From Castellaniella denitrificans (GTDB lineage: Bacteria; Pseudomonadota; Gammaproteobacteria; Burkholderiales; Burkholderiaceae_B): DNA of 64,000 nucleotides. The notes beneath the pieces are model-generated. The model saw nothing but the letters and a program-made list of their open reading frames with translations, was not told the origin of the DNA and made no database searches. Below are positions 1-9,026 of this stretch, in pieces; position 1 is the first letter of the stretch; each line of letters starts with the position of its first letter. The position numbers and the translations under genes were made by a program. The stretch lies in contig NZ_JAPWHE010000002.1 of NCBI RefSeq assembly GCF_027214045.1, forward strand, positions 62,001-126,000, written 5' to 3'.

Positions 1-1277
1 AAGTCTTCCGGGTTCTTCATGTCGGCGGGTTTCTTGCCGCGCAGGATCGGGAAGTCGACGATGCCCTGATGGTCCTCGGCGCGGAACGTGACCTTGCCCA
101 CCGGGCTGTCGCGCATTTCACCGGCTTCCAGGGCCTTGACGACGTCGACCGGGTAGAAACTCTTGGCGCGTTCCACCGCGTCGGCCCACAAGACCAGGGC
201 CAGGTAGGCGTACATGGCCGAATCCCGCGGTTTGCTGCCGAATTTCTTTTCGTAAGCCGCGACGAAGTCCTTGGCGACGGGGTTCTTGTCCTCCATGGTC
301 CACCAGAAGCCCTGGGCGGCGTAGACGCCTTGCATGATCTCGGCGCCCACTTCCTTTTCCAGGTAGGCGGACATGTAGGGGATCACGATCTTCATCTTGT
401 CGAGCAGGCCGAACTGCTTGGCCTGCTTGATGGCGTTTGCGGCGTCCGCGCCATAGGCCACGACGACCAGCACGTCGGCGTCGGTGTTGGCGATGTTGAT
501 CAGGTAGGAGCTGTAGTCCTTGGCGCCCAGCGGGTGAACCTGATTGGTGATCGTCTTCCAGCCCTCTTTCTCGGTGAACTCCTTCATCGACTGGGTGGTG
601 GTGTGACCGTAGGTATAGTCGGGCGTCAGATAGGCGGCCTTGCGGTTCTTGCCGAGTTCCTTGGCGACCACCGGGGCGATGGCCTTGCAGGCCATGTAGG
701 CGAAATAGCACAGGCGGAAGCCGTAGCGCTGGCAGTCCACGCCGGTCGTCTCGTTGGAACCCGAAATGGCCGTGAAGTACGGAGTGTGCTCGCGGTTGCA
801 GACCTTCTGCAGGGCGATGGCCACCGCGCTGCTGGTGCTGCCGGCGATCATCATGGCCTTGTCGTCATGGATGAAGCGGGTCGCCGCCTGCACGCCGGTA
901 TTGGGCTTGGTTTCGGCGTCGGCGGAGCCAAGCACCAGTTTCTTGCCCAGGATGCCCTTCTTGATGAGCGGGGAGATCTTCTGGACCTGCGGCGCCCCGG
1001 CGTTGATCTGCTCGGCGGCAAGCTCATAGCCGTTCTTCTGCTCGGCGCCCTGGGCCGAGTACGGACCGGTCAGGTCGACGGTCAGGCCGACGAACACGGA
1101 GTCGCCTTCGGCGCCGGCGGGCCAGGCCCCCAGGGGCTTCTTGTCCGCAGCCAGCGCGACCCGTGCGGTGCCGGGCATCAACATGCCGCCGGCCACGCCC
1201 GCCGCGCCGGCCTTCAGCACGGAACGGCGCTTGACCTGCGTCTGCATGGCTTGACCCAAAGTCTTTTTGTCCTTCAT
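1..1277 (-). CDS. LIV-type ABC transporter substrate-binding protein (C-terminus off the window)
   Basis: Periplasmic solute-binding protein of the branched-chain amino acid / amide family (Peripla_BP_6). The start is the ATG at 1277, with GGAGAC upstream; the open frame runs off the left edge, so the last residues are missing. The N-terminus has a twin-arginine-like export signal (KRRSVLK near residue 17, then a hydrophobic stretch ending in ALA). The mature part opens with the family pattern FVGLTVDLTGPYSAQG and continues with a type-I periplasmic binding fold (TPYFTAISGSNETT, YLTPDYTYGHT). About 425 residues are visible. No permease or ATPase is seen on this side; they may lie left of the window. 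Family membership is firm, ligand unknown. Confidence 0.85.
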   Translation of the reverse strand, partial: MKDKKTLGQAMQTQVKRRSVLKAGAAGVAGGMLMPGTARVALAADKKPLGAWPAGAEGDSVFVGLTVDLTGPYSAQGAEQKNGYELAAEQINAGAPQVQKISPLIKKGILGKKLVLGSADAETKPNTGVQAATRFIHDDKAMMIAGSTSSAVAIALQKVCNREHTPYFTAISGSNETTGVDCQRYGFRLCYFAYMACKAIAPVVAKELGKNRKAAYLTPDYTYGHTTTQSMKEFTEKEGWKTITNQVHPLGAKDYSSYLINIANTDADVLVVVAYGADAANAIKQAKQFGLLDKMKIVIPYMSAYLEKEVGAEIMQGVYAAQGFWWTMEDKNPVAKDFVAAYEKKFGSKPRDSAMYAYLALVLWADAVERAKSFYPVDVVKALEAGEMRDSPVGKVTFRAEDHQGIVDFPILRGKKPADMKNPED

Positions 1278-1734
1278 TGGTTTGTCTCCTGTCGAGTGGC
1301 CCCGGGCACCGGATGCGCCCGGCTGAAACACGATAATTCCAGCAAAAACCCCGCGATTTCTTTTTATGCGGAACAGCTTTGTTTTTATCCTTGCAGTCGA
1401 TTCCGGACCGGATCTTGAGTGGGCCGGATTTCTGCGTGATGCTATTAGTAAGATTCGAAGCTTACGCAAAACTTACGCTGCCGGAAGTGGCATGGACACA
1501 GCCCGGTAAAGGCGGGAACGCCCCCCGCACCCCATGAATGCAAGGACACCGCATCCCATTGATTCCTTGCGAAAATCTTCTTTAGGATTGAATGATGCAA
1601 TGCAATATGATCAGGGTTATTGCTTAAGGGAAAACCGCAGTTATGGCTTACCCTTAATATTGCGCCGCACCATGAAAAACGGGACTCGAAAGTCCCGTTC
1701 ATTCAAATCGAAAATATCGGATCCGAAGAAATTC
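1278..1734. other. 457-bp intergenic region upstream of the binding-protein gene
   Basis: No gene is recognised here. It should hold the promoter of the leftward binding-protein gene, but I cannot point to a convincing -35/-10 pair. A 7-bp direct repeat CTTACGC occurs at 1461-1467 and 1472-1478, with copies 11 bp apart (one helical turn). The part from about 1540 to 1680 is visibly richer in A+T than the surroundings. The right end carries the terminator of the HIT gene at 1675-1699. Confidence 0.5.
1675..1699 (-). terminator. Intrinsic terminator of the HIT-family gene
   Basis: A perfect 9-bp stem AACGGGACT/AGTCCCGTT (1678-1686 with 1691-1699) encloses the tetraloop CGAA. On the minus strand it is followed by a run of five T (1675-1679). 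It lies 36 bp downstream of the HIT stop codon. Confidence 0.85.
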
Positions 1735-2139
1735 TCAGTCCAGCCGGATACGCGCGGCATAGGCCCGCAGCACCTCGATGCCCGGGTCCTTGCGTGGCCA
1801 GATCAGGCCCACGCCATCATCCTCGTGCCGCGGCAGCACATGGATGTGGGCATGCGGCACGGTTTGCCAGCCAGCCGGACGGTTGGCCTGCAGCAGCGTC
1901 AGGCCTGCGGGCTGGAATGCGGCCTGGACGGCGCGCGCCACGCGGTGAGCCAGTCGCATCAGTTCGGCCGCCAGATCCTCGTCCATGTCGAGCAGGGTGG
2001 CATAGGGCTCGCAGGTCGCCACCAGCACGTGACCGGGATTCAGTTGGCCGGCGTCCATGAAGGCGAACACGCGGGCGTCGCGGTGGACGATAGCGGCCGG
2101 GATCTCGCCGGCCAGAATGCGGGTGAAGACGGTTTCCAT
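1735..2139 (-). CDS. HIT-family (histidine triad) nucleotide hydrolase
   Basis: A 134-residue cytoplasmic HIT-domain protein. It carries the diagnostic histidine triad HAHIHVLP near residue 97; the central histidine of such triads forms the covalent nucleotidyl intermediate in known family members. The N-terminal FTRILAGEIPAAIVHRD and FMDAGQLNPGHVLV are also typical of the HIT (HinT/Fhit-like) fold, and the length is normal. Members hydrolyse AMP-amidates or dinucleoside polyphosphates; the substrate here cannot be told from sequence. The gene stands alone, with its own terminator at 1675-1699. Confidence 0.9.
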   Translation of the reverse strand: METVFTRILAGEIPAAIVHRDARVFAFMDAGQLNPGHVLVATCEPYATLLDMDEDLAAELMRLAHRVARAVQAAFQPAGLTLLQANRPAGWQTVPHAHIHVLPRHEDDGVGLIWPRKDPGIEVLRAYAARIRLD

Positions 2140-2235
2140 AGGAATGCGCGCTCCGGAAAGACCCGTGGATGAGGTCGGACATGAAAGAGTCCCTGCGGAC
2201 TATTTTATGCCCGATGAACCGGAGCGGCGTGAGGC

Positions 2236-3669
2236 TTACTGGCCGAGGCCGGTCGAATCGCCGAACCGCGCCATGAACTCGGCCGGCGACAGCGTCCGGC
2301 CATTGGCCGTGACCTGGCCGTCGGCGTAGCGGTAGTCGGCCGTGACGACGTCCCCCTGGCGTTGCGCCAGGCCCTTTCGTTCCAGCCGCCCGGCATATTG
2401 GTCGAACAGCATGCTGACCAGCGCCACGGCCATGTCGGGGCCGCCTTCGCCGCGCTGCGTCTGGCGCACGATCTGCAGCAGCATGGGCTTGGACAGGCTC
2501 AGTTGCGCGGACAGTTGCCGGATGGCGCTTTCGATGAGTCCGCCCAGGTCCTGGGACGCGTCCTCGGCCGCCGGCCGGAATTCAGCCAGTGCCTTGAGTT
2601 CGCTCGTGCCCTGGGGAGTTTCCCAGCGCAAGGCGTCGAGCGACAGGCGCGGCCCGGCCGCCAGCACGGGCACCGTCAGGGCGCGCAGGCGCCGCTGATC
2701 CTCATCCGACAGGCCCTCGTCCGGACCGGCGCCCTCGTCCATCCGCTCCAGCGCGCCGGCCAGCGCCTGCAAGGCCGGCACGTCCAGGTGCTCGACCGAC
2801 AGCGTCAGCGCGATCCGCCCCAGGTCCTGGCGCTCGACCTGCAGTTGGCCCAGGTCGTAGGCCAGCCGGCTGTCCAGCAGGCTGCCCGTGCGTGCCGTGT
2901 CCGAATTCAGGGACGGACCGATGAACGCGATGGGAGGCGCGTCGGGCACATCGATCCGGACCTGTCCGAACCGTGCCTGCTGCCGCGACTGCAGATCGGA
3001 CTCGCCGCTGCGGGTGGTGGCGCCTTCGAAATCCAGGCCTTCGAACCGCACCCGGACGCCGGAGTCCGCGTCGAACGCGGCCAGCCGGTCGGCATGTCCC
3101 GAAACGGCCGTCCGGCCCGCCTCGGGGTCATAATCGATTTTCACCAAGGCGCCGCCGAAATCCAGCCGGTCATCGGCCAGCCGGACCGGCTCCAGGCGCC
3201 ACCGGGCGGCGACCCCGCCGTCGAATCCGATCCTGGACCGCAAGGTCCAGGGCGCCATGCCGGCCGGCAGCGCATCGAACCAGGGTTGCCACGGGCCGCC
3301 CGGCAAGGGCTCGATCAGACTCCAGGCTGCCGCGGGACGCCATTCACCTTGTCGCACGGCCGCCCAGGGCCAGGGACCATGGGCCAGGGCGTCGTGCAGA
3401 CCGAGGGTCTGGTCCCGGCCTGCGTCGTCGCGAAACTGGAAACCGTAGCGGATATCCGAGGAAAACACGCCGCGCCGGTAATCCTGGATGGTCAGGACGG
3501 GATGCGGACCGGCGGACGTCCACTGGGCGGCGATTTCCTGGTTGGCCTGCGCCACCCAGGCCTCGACACGGTCCTGGGCCAGGCGCCCGGCGTACCAAGA
3601 GGCCCCCGTGTAAGCGAGGGCCAGGGCGGCCGCCAGGCCGGCGGCTGTCTTCAGGGAGCGTGCGTTCAT
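2236..3669 (-). CDS. DUF945 (YdgA-like) family protein
   Basis: A 477-residue protein with one N-terminal membrane segment (residues 7-25, AAGLAAALALAYTGASWY), then a long region with repeated beta-strand character, as in the YdgA/DUF945 family of Gram-negative bacteria. The RRGVFSSDIRY element near residue 65 (gravity of the 'G.F.S..RY' type) is typical of the family. Members are envelope proteins of poorly known function. The ATG overlaps the stop of the upstream reductase gene by 4 bp (ATGA), so the two are probably co-translated. No lipobox was seen. The family assignment is from pattern memory. Confidence 0.75.
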   Translation of the reverse strand: MNARSLKTAAGLAAALALAYTGASWYAGRLAQDRVEAWVAQANQEIAAQWTSAGPHPVLTIQDYRRGVFSSDIRYGFQFRDDAGRDQTLGLHDALAHGPWPWAAVRQGEWRPAAAWSLIEPLPGGPWQPWFDALPAGMAPWTLRSRIGFDGGVAARWRLEPVRLADDRLDFGGALVKIDYDPEAGRTAVSGHADRLAAFDADSGVRVRFEGLDFEGATTRSGESDLQSRQQARFGQVRIDVPDAPPIAFIGPSLNSDTARTGSLLDSRLAYDLGQLQVERQDLGRIALTLSVEHLDVPALQALAGALERMDEGAGPDEGLSDEDQRRLRALTVPVLAAGPRLSLDALRWETPQGTSELKALAEFRPAAEDASQDLGGLIESAIRQLSAQLSLSKPMLLQIVRQTQRGEGGPDMAVALVSMLFDQYAGRLERKGLAQRQGDVVTADYRYADGQVTANGRTLSPAEFMARFGDSTGLGQ

Positions 3670-4559
3670 CGGGAGTCTTCTCCATCGGTGCGTCCGGAGA
3701 CGCGATCGTACAGCCGGATCAATTGAGAGGCGTCTTCCGCCCCCAGGCCCTGGCGGCTGGCCAGGCGGTAGCTTTGGCCGGCGGCGGCGGCCACGGGCAT
3801 GACGGTGCCTTGAGCGCGCGCCAGCGCCGCCACGGTATCCAGGTCTTTCAGCATGGTGTCCAGGGTGGCCTGGGCGGGTCCGGGCGCCTGGGTCATGCGC
3901 GGCACGAAAATCCGCAGCAGGGTGGAATCGGCCCAGCCGCCGGCCAGGGCCTCGTCCAGGCGGGCGGCATCGACGCCGGCGTCCCGCGCCAGCGCCACCG
4001 ATTCGGCAATGGCGGCGATCGTGGCGGTCACGATGGTCTGATTGCAGAGCTTGGCCACCTGACCGCAGCCCGTCGGCCCCATGTGGGTGACCCGGCTGGC
4101 GTAGGCCATCAGCAGCGGCGCGGCCCGGGCGCAGGCATCGGCCGGGCCGCCCGCCATGATGGCCAGGGTGCCGGCCGCGGCCCCGCCGGTGCCACCGGAC
4201 ACCGGCGCATCCAGCCAGACGGCGCCGTTGGCCCGGGCCAGCCGCTCGGAGAATTCGCGCGTTTCAGCGGGCGGGATGGAAGAATGGTCGATCAGCAGCG
4301 CCAGCGAGCCGGCCTGCGCCAACCCGTCCGCGCCGAACACCACGTCGCGCACCGCCACCGCATCGAACAGGCACAGGGCGACCCAGGCGCACCGCTCGCC
4401 CAGTTCGCGCGGGCTCGCGCAGACCCGGGCGCCGGCCGCCTGGACATCCCGCAGCGGACCAGGAGAACGATTCCAGACGTGAACCTCGTGCCCGGCGCTC
4501 AGCAGACGACTCACCATGGGCACGCCCATGCGGCCCAGTCCGCAGAATCCGATCCGCAT
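3666..4559 (-). CDS. NAD(P)-dependent reductase, 3-hydroxyisobutyrate dehydrogenase family
   Basis: A 297-residue beta-hydroxyacid dehydrogenase. The start ATG at 4559 gives the Rossmann motif at the very N-terminus (MRIGFCGLGRMGVPMV, GxGxMG). The substrate-binding signature follows (LDAPVSGGTGGAAAGTLAIMAGG, about residue 113), then the helix with the conserved catalytic lysine (GQVAKLCNQ, about residue 165). The family reduces or oxidises short 3-hydroxy acids such as 3-hydroxyisobutyrate or tartronate semialdehyde; which one is unresolved. It lies 2 bp after ispH and overlaps the DUF945 gene by 4 bp, so fkpB-ispH-this gene-DUF945 looks like one transcription unit. Confidence 0.9.
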   Translation of the reverse strand: MRIGFCGLGRMGVPMVSRLLSAGHEVHVWNRSPGPLRDVQAAGARVCASPRELGERCAWVALCLFDAVAVRDVVFGADGLAQAGSLALLIDHSSIPPAETREFSERLARANGAVWLDAPVSGGTGGAAAGTLAIMAGGPADACARAAPLLMAYASRVTHMGPTGCGQVAKLCNQTIVTATIAAIAESVALARDAGVDAARLDEALAGGWADSTLLRIFVPRMTQAPGPAQATLDTMLKDLDTVAALARAQGTVMPVAAAAGQSYRLASRQGLGAEDASQLIRLYDRVSGRTDGEDSR

Positions 4560-4561
4560 GA

Positions 4562-5533
4562 TCAGTCCGCCCGCTTGCGGGACAGTTCGCGCGGCAGAGG
4601 AAAGGCGATCTGCTCGCGCACGCCGTCCAGGGGGCGCACGGAACGCGCGCCCAGTTCCTTGAGCCGGTCGATCACCTGTCGCACCAGGATCTCGGGCGCG
4701 GACGCCCCGGCCGTGACCCCGATGCGCCGGGCGTCGCGCAACCATTCGGGATCGATCATGTCGGGATGGTCCAGCAGATAAGCGGTCACGCCCTTGCGTT
4801 CGGCGACCTCGCGCAGGCGGTTGGAATTGGAGCTGTTCGGGCTGCCGACCACCAGCACCAGATCGCACTGCGGCGCCATGACGCGCACCGCGTCCTGGCG
4901 GTTCTGCGTGGCATAGCAGATATCGCTCTTCCTGGGCTCGGAAATACCGGGAAAGCGCGAGCGCAGGGCATCGGCCACCTGGGCGGCGTCGTCGATGGAC
5001 AGCGTGGTCTGGGTCACGAAGGCGAGGTGATCCGGTTGCCGCACCTGGAGCGCCAGGACATCTTCGACCGATTCGACCAGATACATGCCGTCGTCGGCCT
5101 GCCCCAAAGTGCCCTCGACCTCCGGATGGCCTTTGTGGCCGATCATGATGACCTCGCGACCCTCCTTGCGCATGCGGGCGACCTCGACGTGGACCTTGGT
5201 CACCAGCGGGCAGGTGGCGTCGAAAATGCGCTGGCCGCGCCGCTGCGCCTCGTCGCGCACGGCGCGTGAAACACCGTGCGCGGAGAAGATCACGATTGCG
5301 CCCGAGGGAGCGTCCTCCAGTTCGTCGATGAAGATGGCCCCCTTGGCGCGCAGGTCATCGACCACGTAGCGGTTGTGCACGATCTCGTGACGCACGTAGA
5401 TCGGCGCCCCGTGGATTTCCAGAGCGCGCTCGACGATTTCGATGGCCCGGTCCACACCGGCGCAGAAGCCGCGCGGCTGCGCCAGGACGATCTCGGCGCC
5501 CGTGTCGCCGGCTGGTGTGCGCGCGTCGATCAC
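4562..5533 (-). CDS. ispH: 4-hydroxy-3-methylbut-2-enyl diphosphate reductase
   Basis: Last enzyme of the MEP isoprenoid pathway: it reduces HMBPP to IPP and DMAPP with a [4Fe-4S] cluster. The 323 residues carry the three cluster cysteines in their usual settings: [12 protein letters not shown] near the N-terminus, [12 protein letters not shown] in the middle and [10 protein letters not shown] towards the C-terminus. The conserved E/H substrate motifs ([20 protein letters not shown]) are present. Length is normal. The ATG overlaps the fkpB stop by 4 bp (ATGA), the classic fkpB-ispH (slpA-lytB) pairing. Confidence 0.97.
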   Translation of the reverse strand: MIDARTPAGDTGAEIVLAQPRGFCAGVDRAIEIVERALEIHGAPIYVRHEIVHNRYVVDDLRAKGAIFIDELEDAPSGAIVIFSAHGVSRAVRDEAQRRGQRIFDATCPLVTKVHVEVARMRKEGREVIMIGHKGHPEVEGTLGQADDGMYLVESVEDVLALQVRQPDHLAFVTQTTLSIDDAAQVADALRSRFPGISEPRKSDICYATQNRQDAVRVMAPQCDLVLVVGSPNSSNSNRLREVAERKGVTAYLLDHPDMIDPEWLRDARRIGVTAGASAPEILVRQVIDRLKELGARSVRPLDGVREQIAFPLPRELSRKRAD

Positions 5534-6000
5534 AGCACCCCCAAGATCTTGATCTCGACCTGCAGGTCGATGCCCGCCAGGGGGTGGTTGAAATCGAACA
5601 GGGCGGCGTCCTCCCGCAGGGTCTTGAGCACACCGGAATAGCGGCCGCCGTTGGGGGCCACGAATTCGACCATGTCGCCCGCCTCGAACTCGGTGTCCGG
5701 CGGTGCGTTGCGTGCCATCTCATCGCGTCCGACCCAGCGCAGCAGGTCCGGATTGCGTTCGCCATAGGCCTGCGCGGCCGGCAGGTCCGCCGTGAAGTGC
5801 TCGCCCTCGGGGCGGTCGAGCAACAGCGCCTCGATGCCCGGCGCCCACTGGCCGATGCCCATCTGCAGCGTGGCGGGCCGGTCCAGGAAGGTGTCGACGA
5901 AGACGGTGCCGGCTCCGGGACCGGTCAGAAGCTCGATGCGATAGTGCAGCGTGACATAAGAGTCAGGTCGGACGTGCTGCGCGGCTTGGGTTGAAGTCAA
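5530..6000 (-). CDS. fkpB: FKBP-type peptidyl-prolyl cis-trans isomerase, SlpA-like
   Basis: A 156-residue cytoplasmic FKBP/SlyD-like prolyl isomerase. It shows the family core [22 protein letters not shown], the flap-domain region ([29 protein letters not shown]) and the ending [21 protein letters not shown], which matches SlpA/SlyD proteins (FNHPLAGxxLxFxV). The first usable codon in frame is TTG at 6000, with a GGTGG element upstream; there is no nearer ATG, so the start is less sure than the product. It precedes ispH with a 4-bp overlap and is divergent from radC across only 50 bp. Confidence 0.92.
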   Translation of the reverse strand: MTSTQAAQHVRPDSYVTLHYRIELLTGPGAGTVFVDTFLDRPATLQMGIGQWAPGIEALLLDRPEGEHFTADLPAAQAYGERNPDLLRWVGRDEMARNAPPDTEFEAGDMVEFVAPNGGRYSGVLKTLREDAALFDFNHPLAGIDLQVEIKILGVL

Positions 6001-6050
6001 AATGCCACCGTGAAGGAATCAATGCGAATCTGATCATTTTAGGGCCTATC

Positions 6051-6728
6051 ATGCCACACGACACCCGATCTCCCTGTTCCGAGCGCCCCCGGGAACGCTT
6101 GCTGCGTCATGGCGCCCAGGCGTTGACGTCCGCCGAACTGCTGGCGGTCCTGTTGCGCACCGGCACCCGCGGCCGCAGCGCGGTGGACATGGGGCGCCGG
6201 ATGATCGAGCATTTCGGCGGACTGCGCCGCCTGCTGGCGGCGGAATCCTCGGCCTTGCTGGCCTTTCCGGGCATGGGCGCCGCCAAGACCTGCGAACTGC
6301 TGGCGGTCCAGGAACTCAGCCGCCGCGCGATCGAGGAGCCACTGCGCAACGGCCGCGCCCTGAGCCAGCCCGACCGGGTCAAGCGGTTCTGCGCCCTGCG
6401 CCTGGCGCACCTGCGGGTGGAACACTGCATCGCCCTGTTCCTGGACAGTCAGTTGCAACTGATCGAATGCATCGAAGTTGCGCGCGGCACGCTGTCGCAC
6501 GCCTCGATCTACCCGCGCGAAGTCGTCAAGGCCGCGCTGGAACACCACGCCGCAGCCCTGATCCTGGCCCACAATCACCCCTCGGGCCTGGCCGAACCCA
6601 GCCCGGCCGACGTCACCCTGACGCGCCAGTTGAAGCAGGCGCTGGCCCTGGTCGATGTCCGTCTGCTGGACCACCTGATCGTCGGCGCCACCGAGGTCAC
6701 ATCGCTGGCGGAGAGGGGGCAGGTATGA
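6051..6728 (+). CDS. radC: RadC family protein (MPN/JAMM domain)
   Basis: A 225-residue RadC-like protein. The N-terminal helix-hairpin-helix-like part (RERLLRHGAQALTSAELLAVLLRTGTRG) is followed by a JAMM/MPN metalloprotease-like domain with the signature AHNHPSGLAEPSPADVTLT near residue 180. The name is historical: a direct repair role has not been upheld for the Escherichia coli gene. I chose the ATG at 6051 because the family usually begins just before the ERPRERLL element. In many proteobacteria radC sits directly before rpmB-rpmG, but here those genes are about 10 kb downstream. Confidence 0.93.
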   Translation: MPHDTRSPCSERPRERLLRHGAQALTSAELLAVLLRTGTRGRSAVDMGRRMIEHFGGLRRLLAAESSALLAFPGMGAAKTCELLAVQELSRRAIEEPLRNGRALSQPDRVKRFCALRLAHLRVEHCIALFLDSQLQLIECIEVARGTLSHASIYPREVVKAALEHHAAALILAHNHPSGLAEPSPADVTLTRQLKQALALVDVRLLDHLIVGATEVTSLAERGQV

Positions 6729-6730
6729 CT

Positions 6731-6759
6731 GGACCACCCGGACACACCGTAGTAGAATG
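6731..6759 (+). promoter_or_regulatory. Candidate sigma70 promoter for rpmE2
   Basis: TGGACC (6731-6736) and TAGAAT (6754-6759) are separated by 17 bp. The leader to the rpmE2 ATG at 6873 would then be about 105 nt and holds an imperfect hairpin around 6793-6830 with a run of T in its loop. Confidence 0.4.
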
Positions 6760-6872
6760 GTGGGCTTACTTGGATACGTTGCCAGGATTTTGATGCGGAT
6801 CGCCTCTTTTTTTGAGGAATCGCCGCGTCCGCCCGGCTGGCGGTCCCCCATCATCCACACACGGATTTCACC

Positions 6873-7133
6873 ATGAAAGAAGGCATTCATCCCGAATACC
6901 GCGAGGTCGTGTTCCTCGACCTGCAGACCGGCAACAAGTTCATCTCGCGCTCCTCGCTGAATTCGCGCGAAACGACCGAGATCGACGGCAAGTCCTACCC
7001 GCTCTTCAAGTGCGACGTGACTTCGGAATCGCATCCCTTCTACACCGGCGCCCAGACCCGCATCGTCGAAACCGGCCGCGTGGAAAAATTCCGCGCCCGC
7101 TTCGCCCGCACCAGCGGCACGGTCAAGAAGTAA
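6873..7133 (+). CDS. rpmE2: 50S ribosomal protein bL31, type B
   Basis: An 86-residue ribosomal protein L31 of the zinc-independent type B. It opens with the family pattern MKEGIHPEYREVVFLDL and ends with FRARFARTSGTVKK. The zinc-binding CxxC pair of type A is absent; only one cysteine (in FKCDV) is present. Type B paralogues replace the zinc-containing form under zinc shortage in some bacteria. I saw no clear Zur-type palindrome in the upstream 140 bp, so this could be the only L31 gene. It is monocistronic, with a strong terminator right after it. Confidence 0.96.
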   Translation: MKEGIHPEYREVVFLDLQTGNKFISRSSLNSRETTEIDGKSYPLFKCDVTSESHPFYTGAQTRIVETGRVEKFRARFARTSGTVKK

Positions 7134-7171
7134 TCGCCCCCACGCTGTTTTTCGCAGCGGGCCATCGCGCC

Positions 7172-7198
7172 AAAAGGCAGCCGACAGGCTGCCTTTTT
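7172..7198 (+). terminator. Intrinsic terminator of rpmE2
   Basis: An 11-bp stem AAAAGGCAGCC/GGCTGCCTTTT (7172-7182 with 7187-7197) with loop GACA, running into a T tract. It ends only 8 bp before the ATG assumed for the next gene, which argues that the glycosyltransferase gene relies on another promoter or a later start. Confidence 0.9.
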
Positions 7199-7206
7199 CA
7201 TTTAAC

Positions 7207-8997
7207 ATGGGCGCATCCATCCGCCCCCTTTTTCCTGGTGCTTCCCCGGTGCTGTCCCAAGACCTGCGATCGACGCCCGCCCGCCTGACGGCCACGGCCG
7301 CCGCCAAACTGCCCAGACCGTTCCTGCTGTGCGTGGGTCTGGTCTACATCCTGGCCGGCCTGTTCTATCGCGACCCCTGGAAAACCGACGACGTAACCGG
7401 CCTGGCGACCATGCTCACAGCCCTCTCGGGCCAGGATCACGCGTGGCTGCTGCCCCAGGTCGGCCATCTGGCCCAGGCCCAGGACGGCCCCCTCACCACT
7501 TGGGTCGGCGCCGCCTCCATCTGGGCGTTGCGTCCCTTGTTCGAACTTTTCTTCAGCCCCCTGGACGCGGCCATCATCGCCTCGCGCATGCCCAATTTGC
7601 TGTGGTTCGCCCTGCTCACGGGTTCGATCTGGTACGGCACCTATCTGCTGGGCCGGCGCACGGAAGCCCAGCCGCTGGCCCTGCCCTTCGGCGGCGAGCC
7701 CAACCCCCTCGATTACGGCCGCATGCTGGCCGACGCCGCCCTGCTGCTGATCGTGGCCACGGTCGGTATCGTCTGGCGCATGCACGAGACCTCGGAAGTC
7801 CCTGCCCTGATCGCCTGCCAGGCACTGGCTTTCTATGCCGTAGCCCGCATGCTGGACCACCCGGTGTCGGGCGCGGTCACCTTGGGCATCGCCATCGGAC
7901 TGGCTTTTCTGGCACGCGGCTGGCTCGGCGGACTGCCGCTGATCCTGGCCGCGCCCATCGCCTTCCTGCCCGGCGCCGCCTTGGCGGCCGAGCGCAAATG
8001 GCTGGCCATCAGCGCCTTGATCGCCGCCGCGCTGATCCTGCTCTGGTGGATTCCCGCCCGGACTTTCGGCCCGTACTGGGCCGAAAGCTGGCTGCTCTGG
8101 TCGCGCAACGCCTTCGCCTGGCCCGGCGCGCGCGCCTGGGGCAGCATCCTGCGCGACCTGCCGTGGTTCCTCTGGCCGACCTGGCCGCTGGCCCTGCTGG
8201 CGCTGTGGCGCTGGCGCGGCTGGTTCGGCGCGCCGCACATCGGCATCCCACTGGGCTTCGCCGTCGGCGCGCTGCTGACGCTGCTGGCCAGCGCCGACCC
8301 CTTCGAGCCCGAATACGCCTCCCTGGCCGTGCCTTGCGCCGTCCTGGCGGCCTTCGCCCTGCCGACCCTGCGCCGCGGCGTGGTCAATACACTGGACTGG
8401 TTCGCGGTGATGTGCTTTTCACTGACGACCGCCACCGTTTGGCTGGGGTGGGTGGCCCTGCAGGCAGGCTGGCCCGCCCAGATCGCCGCCAACATCACCC
8501 GCCAGACCAGCGGCTTCGATCCCCACATCGCCTGGCCCGCCACGGCCTTCGCCGTCCTGGGCACCCTGGCATGGATCGCTCTGGTGCGCTGGCGCCTGCG
8601 CAGCCATCCGGCAGGACTCTGGCGCGGCACGGCGCTGTCGGCCGGCGGCCTGATCACCACTTGGCTGCTGCTGGCCACACTGTGGATGCCCGCGCTGGAC
8701 TATGTGCGCAGCTACCGCGACGTCTCGGCCTCGCTGGCGGCCGCCCTGGCGCGCGATCGCCGCCCCGGCGAATGCATCCGCACCCAGGGGCTGGGCAGCG
8801 GACAGCGGGCTTCGTTCCTGGTGTTCAACGGGATCGAGTTCAGCTTCGACGGCAACTGCCCCCTGCTGCTGCAGCAGCTCAGCCCAAGCAGCCTGGAGTC
8901 GGGCGCGGCCAGGCTGGCCGACCATCCCGCGCTCTGGGAAGGCCGCCGCGAACCGGACCGCCATGAAATGTTCCGCCTGTTGCGCCTGAATCCCTAG
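7207..8997 (+). CDS. PMT/ArnT-like membrane glycosyltransferase
   Basis: A 596-residue polytopic inner-membrane protein with about ten or more hydrophobic segments. The first periplasmic loop contains the acidic motif FYRDPWKTDDVTG (about residues 52-64), typical of GT-C fold glycosyltransferases (PMT/ArnT/GT39), where the acidic residues bind metal and polyprenyl-phosphate sugar. A C-terminal soluble domain starts near residue 510. Such enzymes move a sugar from a lipid carrier to lipid A, protein or another acceptor; the acceptor is unknown. The ATG at 7207 has no Shine-Dalgarno sequence and touches a terminator; the GTG at 7249 is an alternative start. Confidence 0.8.
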   Translation: MGASIRPLFPGASPVLSQDLRSTPARLTATAAAKLPRPFLLCVGLVYILAGLFYRDPWKTDDVTGLATMLTALSGQDHAWLLPQVGHLAQAQDGPLTTWVGAASIWALRPLFELFFSPLDAAIIASRMPNLLWFALLTGSIWYGTYLLGRRTEAQPLALPFGGEPNPLDYGRMLADAALLLIVATVGIVWRMHETSEVPALIACQALAFYAVARMLDHPVSGAVTLGIAIGLAFLARGWLGGLPLILAAPIAFLPGAALAAERKWLAISALIAAALILLWWIPARTFGPYWAESWLLWSRNAFAWPGARAWGSILRDLPWFLWPTWPLALLALWRWRGWFGAPHIGIPLGFAVGALLTLLASADPFEPEYASLAVPCAVLAAFALPTLRRGVVNTLDWFAVMCFSLTTATVWLGWVALQAGWPAQIAANITRQTSGFDPHIAWPATAFAVLGTLAWIALVRWRLRSHPAGLWRGTALSAGGLITTWLLLATLWMPALDYVRSYRDVSASLAAALARDRRPGECIRTQGLGSGQRASFLVFNGIEFSFDGNCPLLLQQLSPSSLESGAARLADHPALWEGRREPDRHEMFRLLRLNP

Positions 8998-9026
8998 CGC
9001 CTCCCCTCGACCAGCCCCCGCACCCC

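Noticed and set aside
2973-4781. Long plus-strand open frame (about 600 residues) opposite the DUF945 and reductase genes
   Set aside because: Composition is Arg/Pro/Gly-rich low complexity as expected from the antisense of GC-rich genes, and it covers three well-recognised minus-strand genes.
7198-8238. Minus-strand open frame opposite the glycosyltransferase gene
   Set aside because: Gln/Gly/Arg-rich shadow of the plus-strand membrane protein gene.
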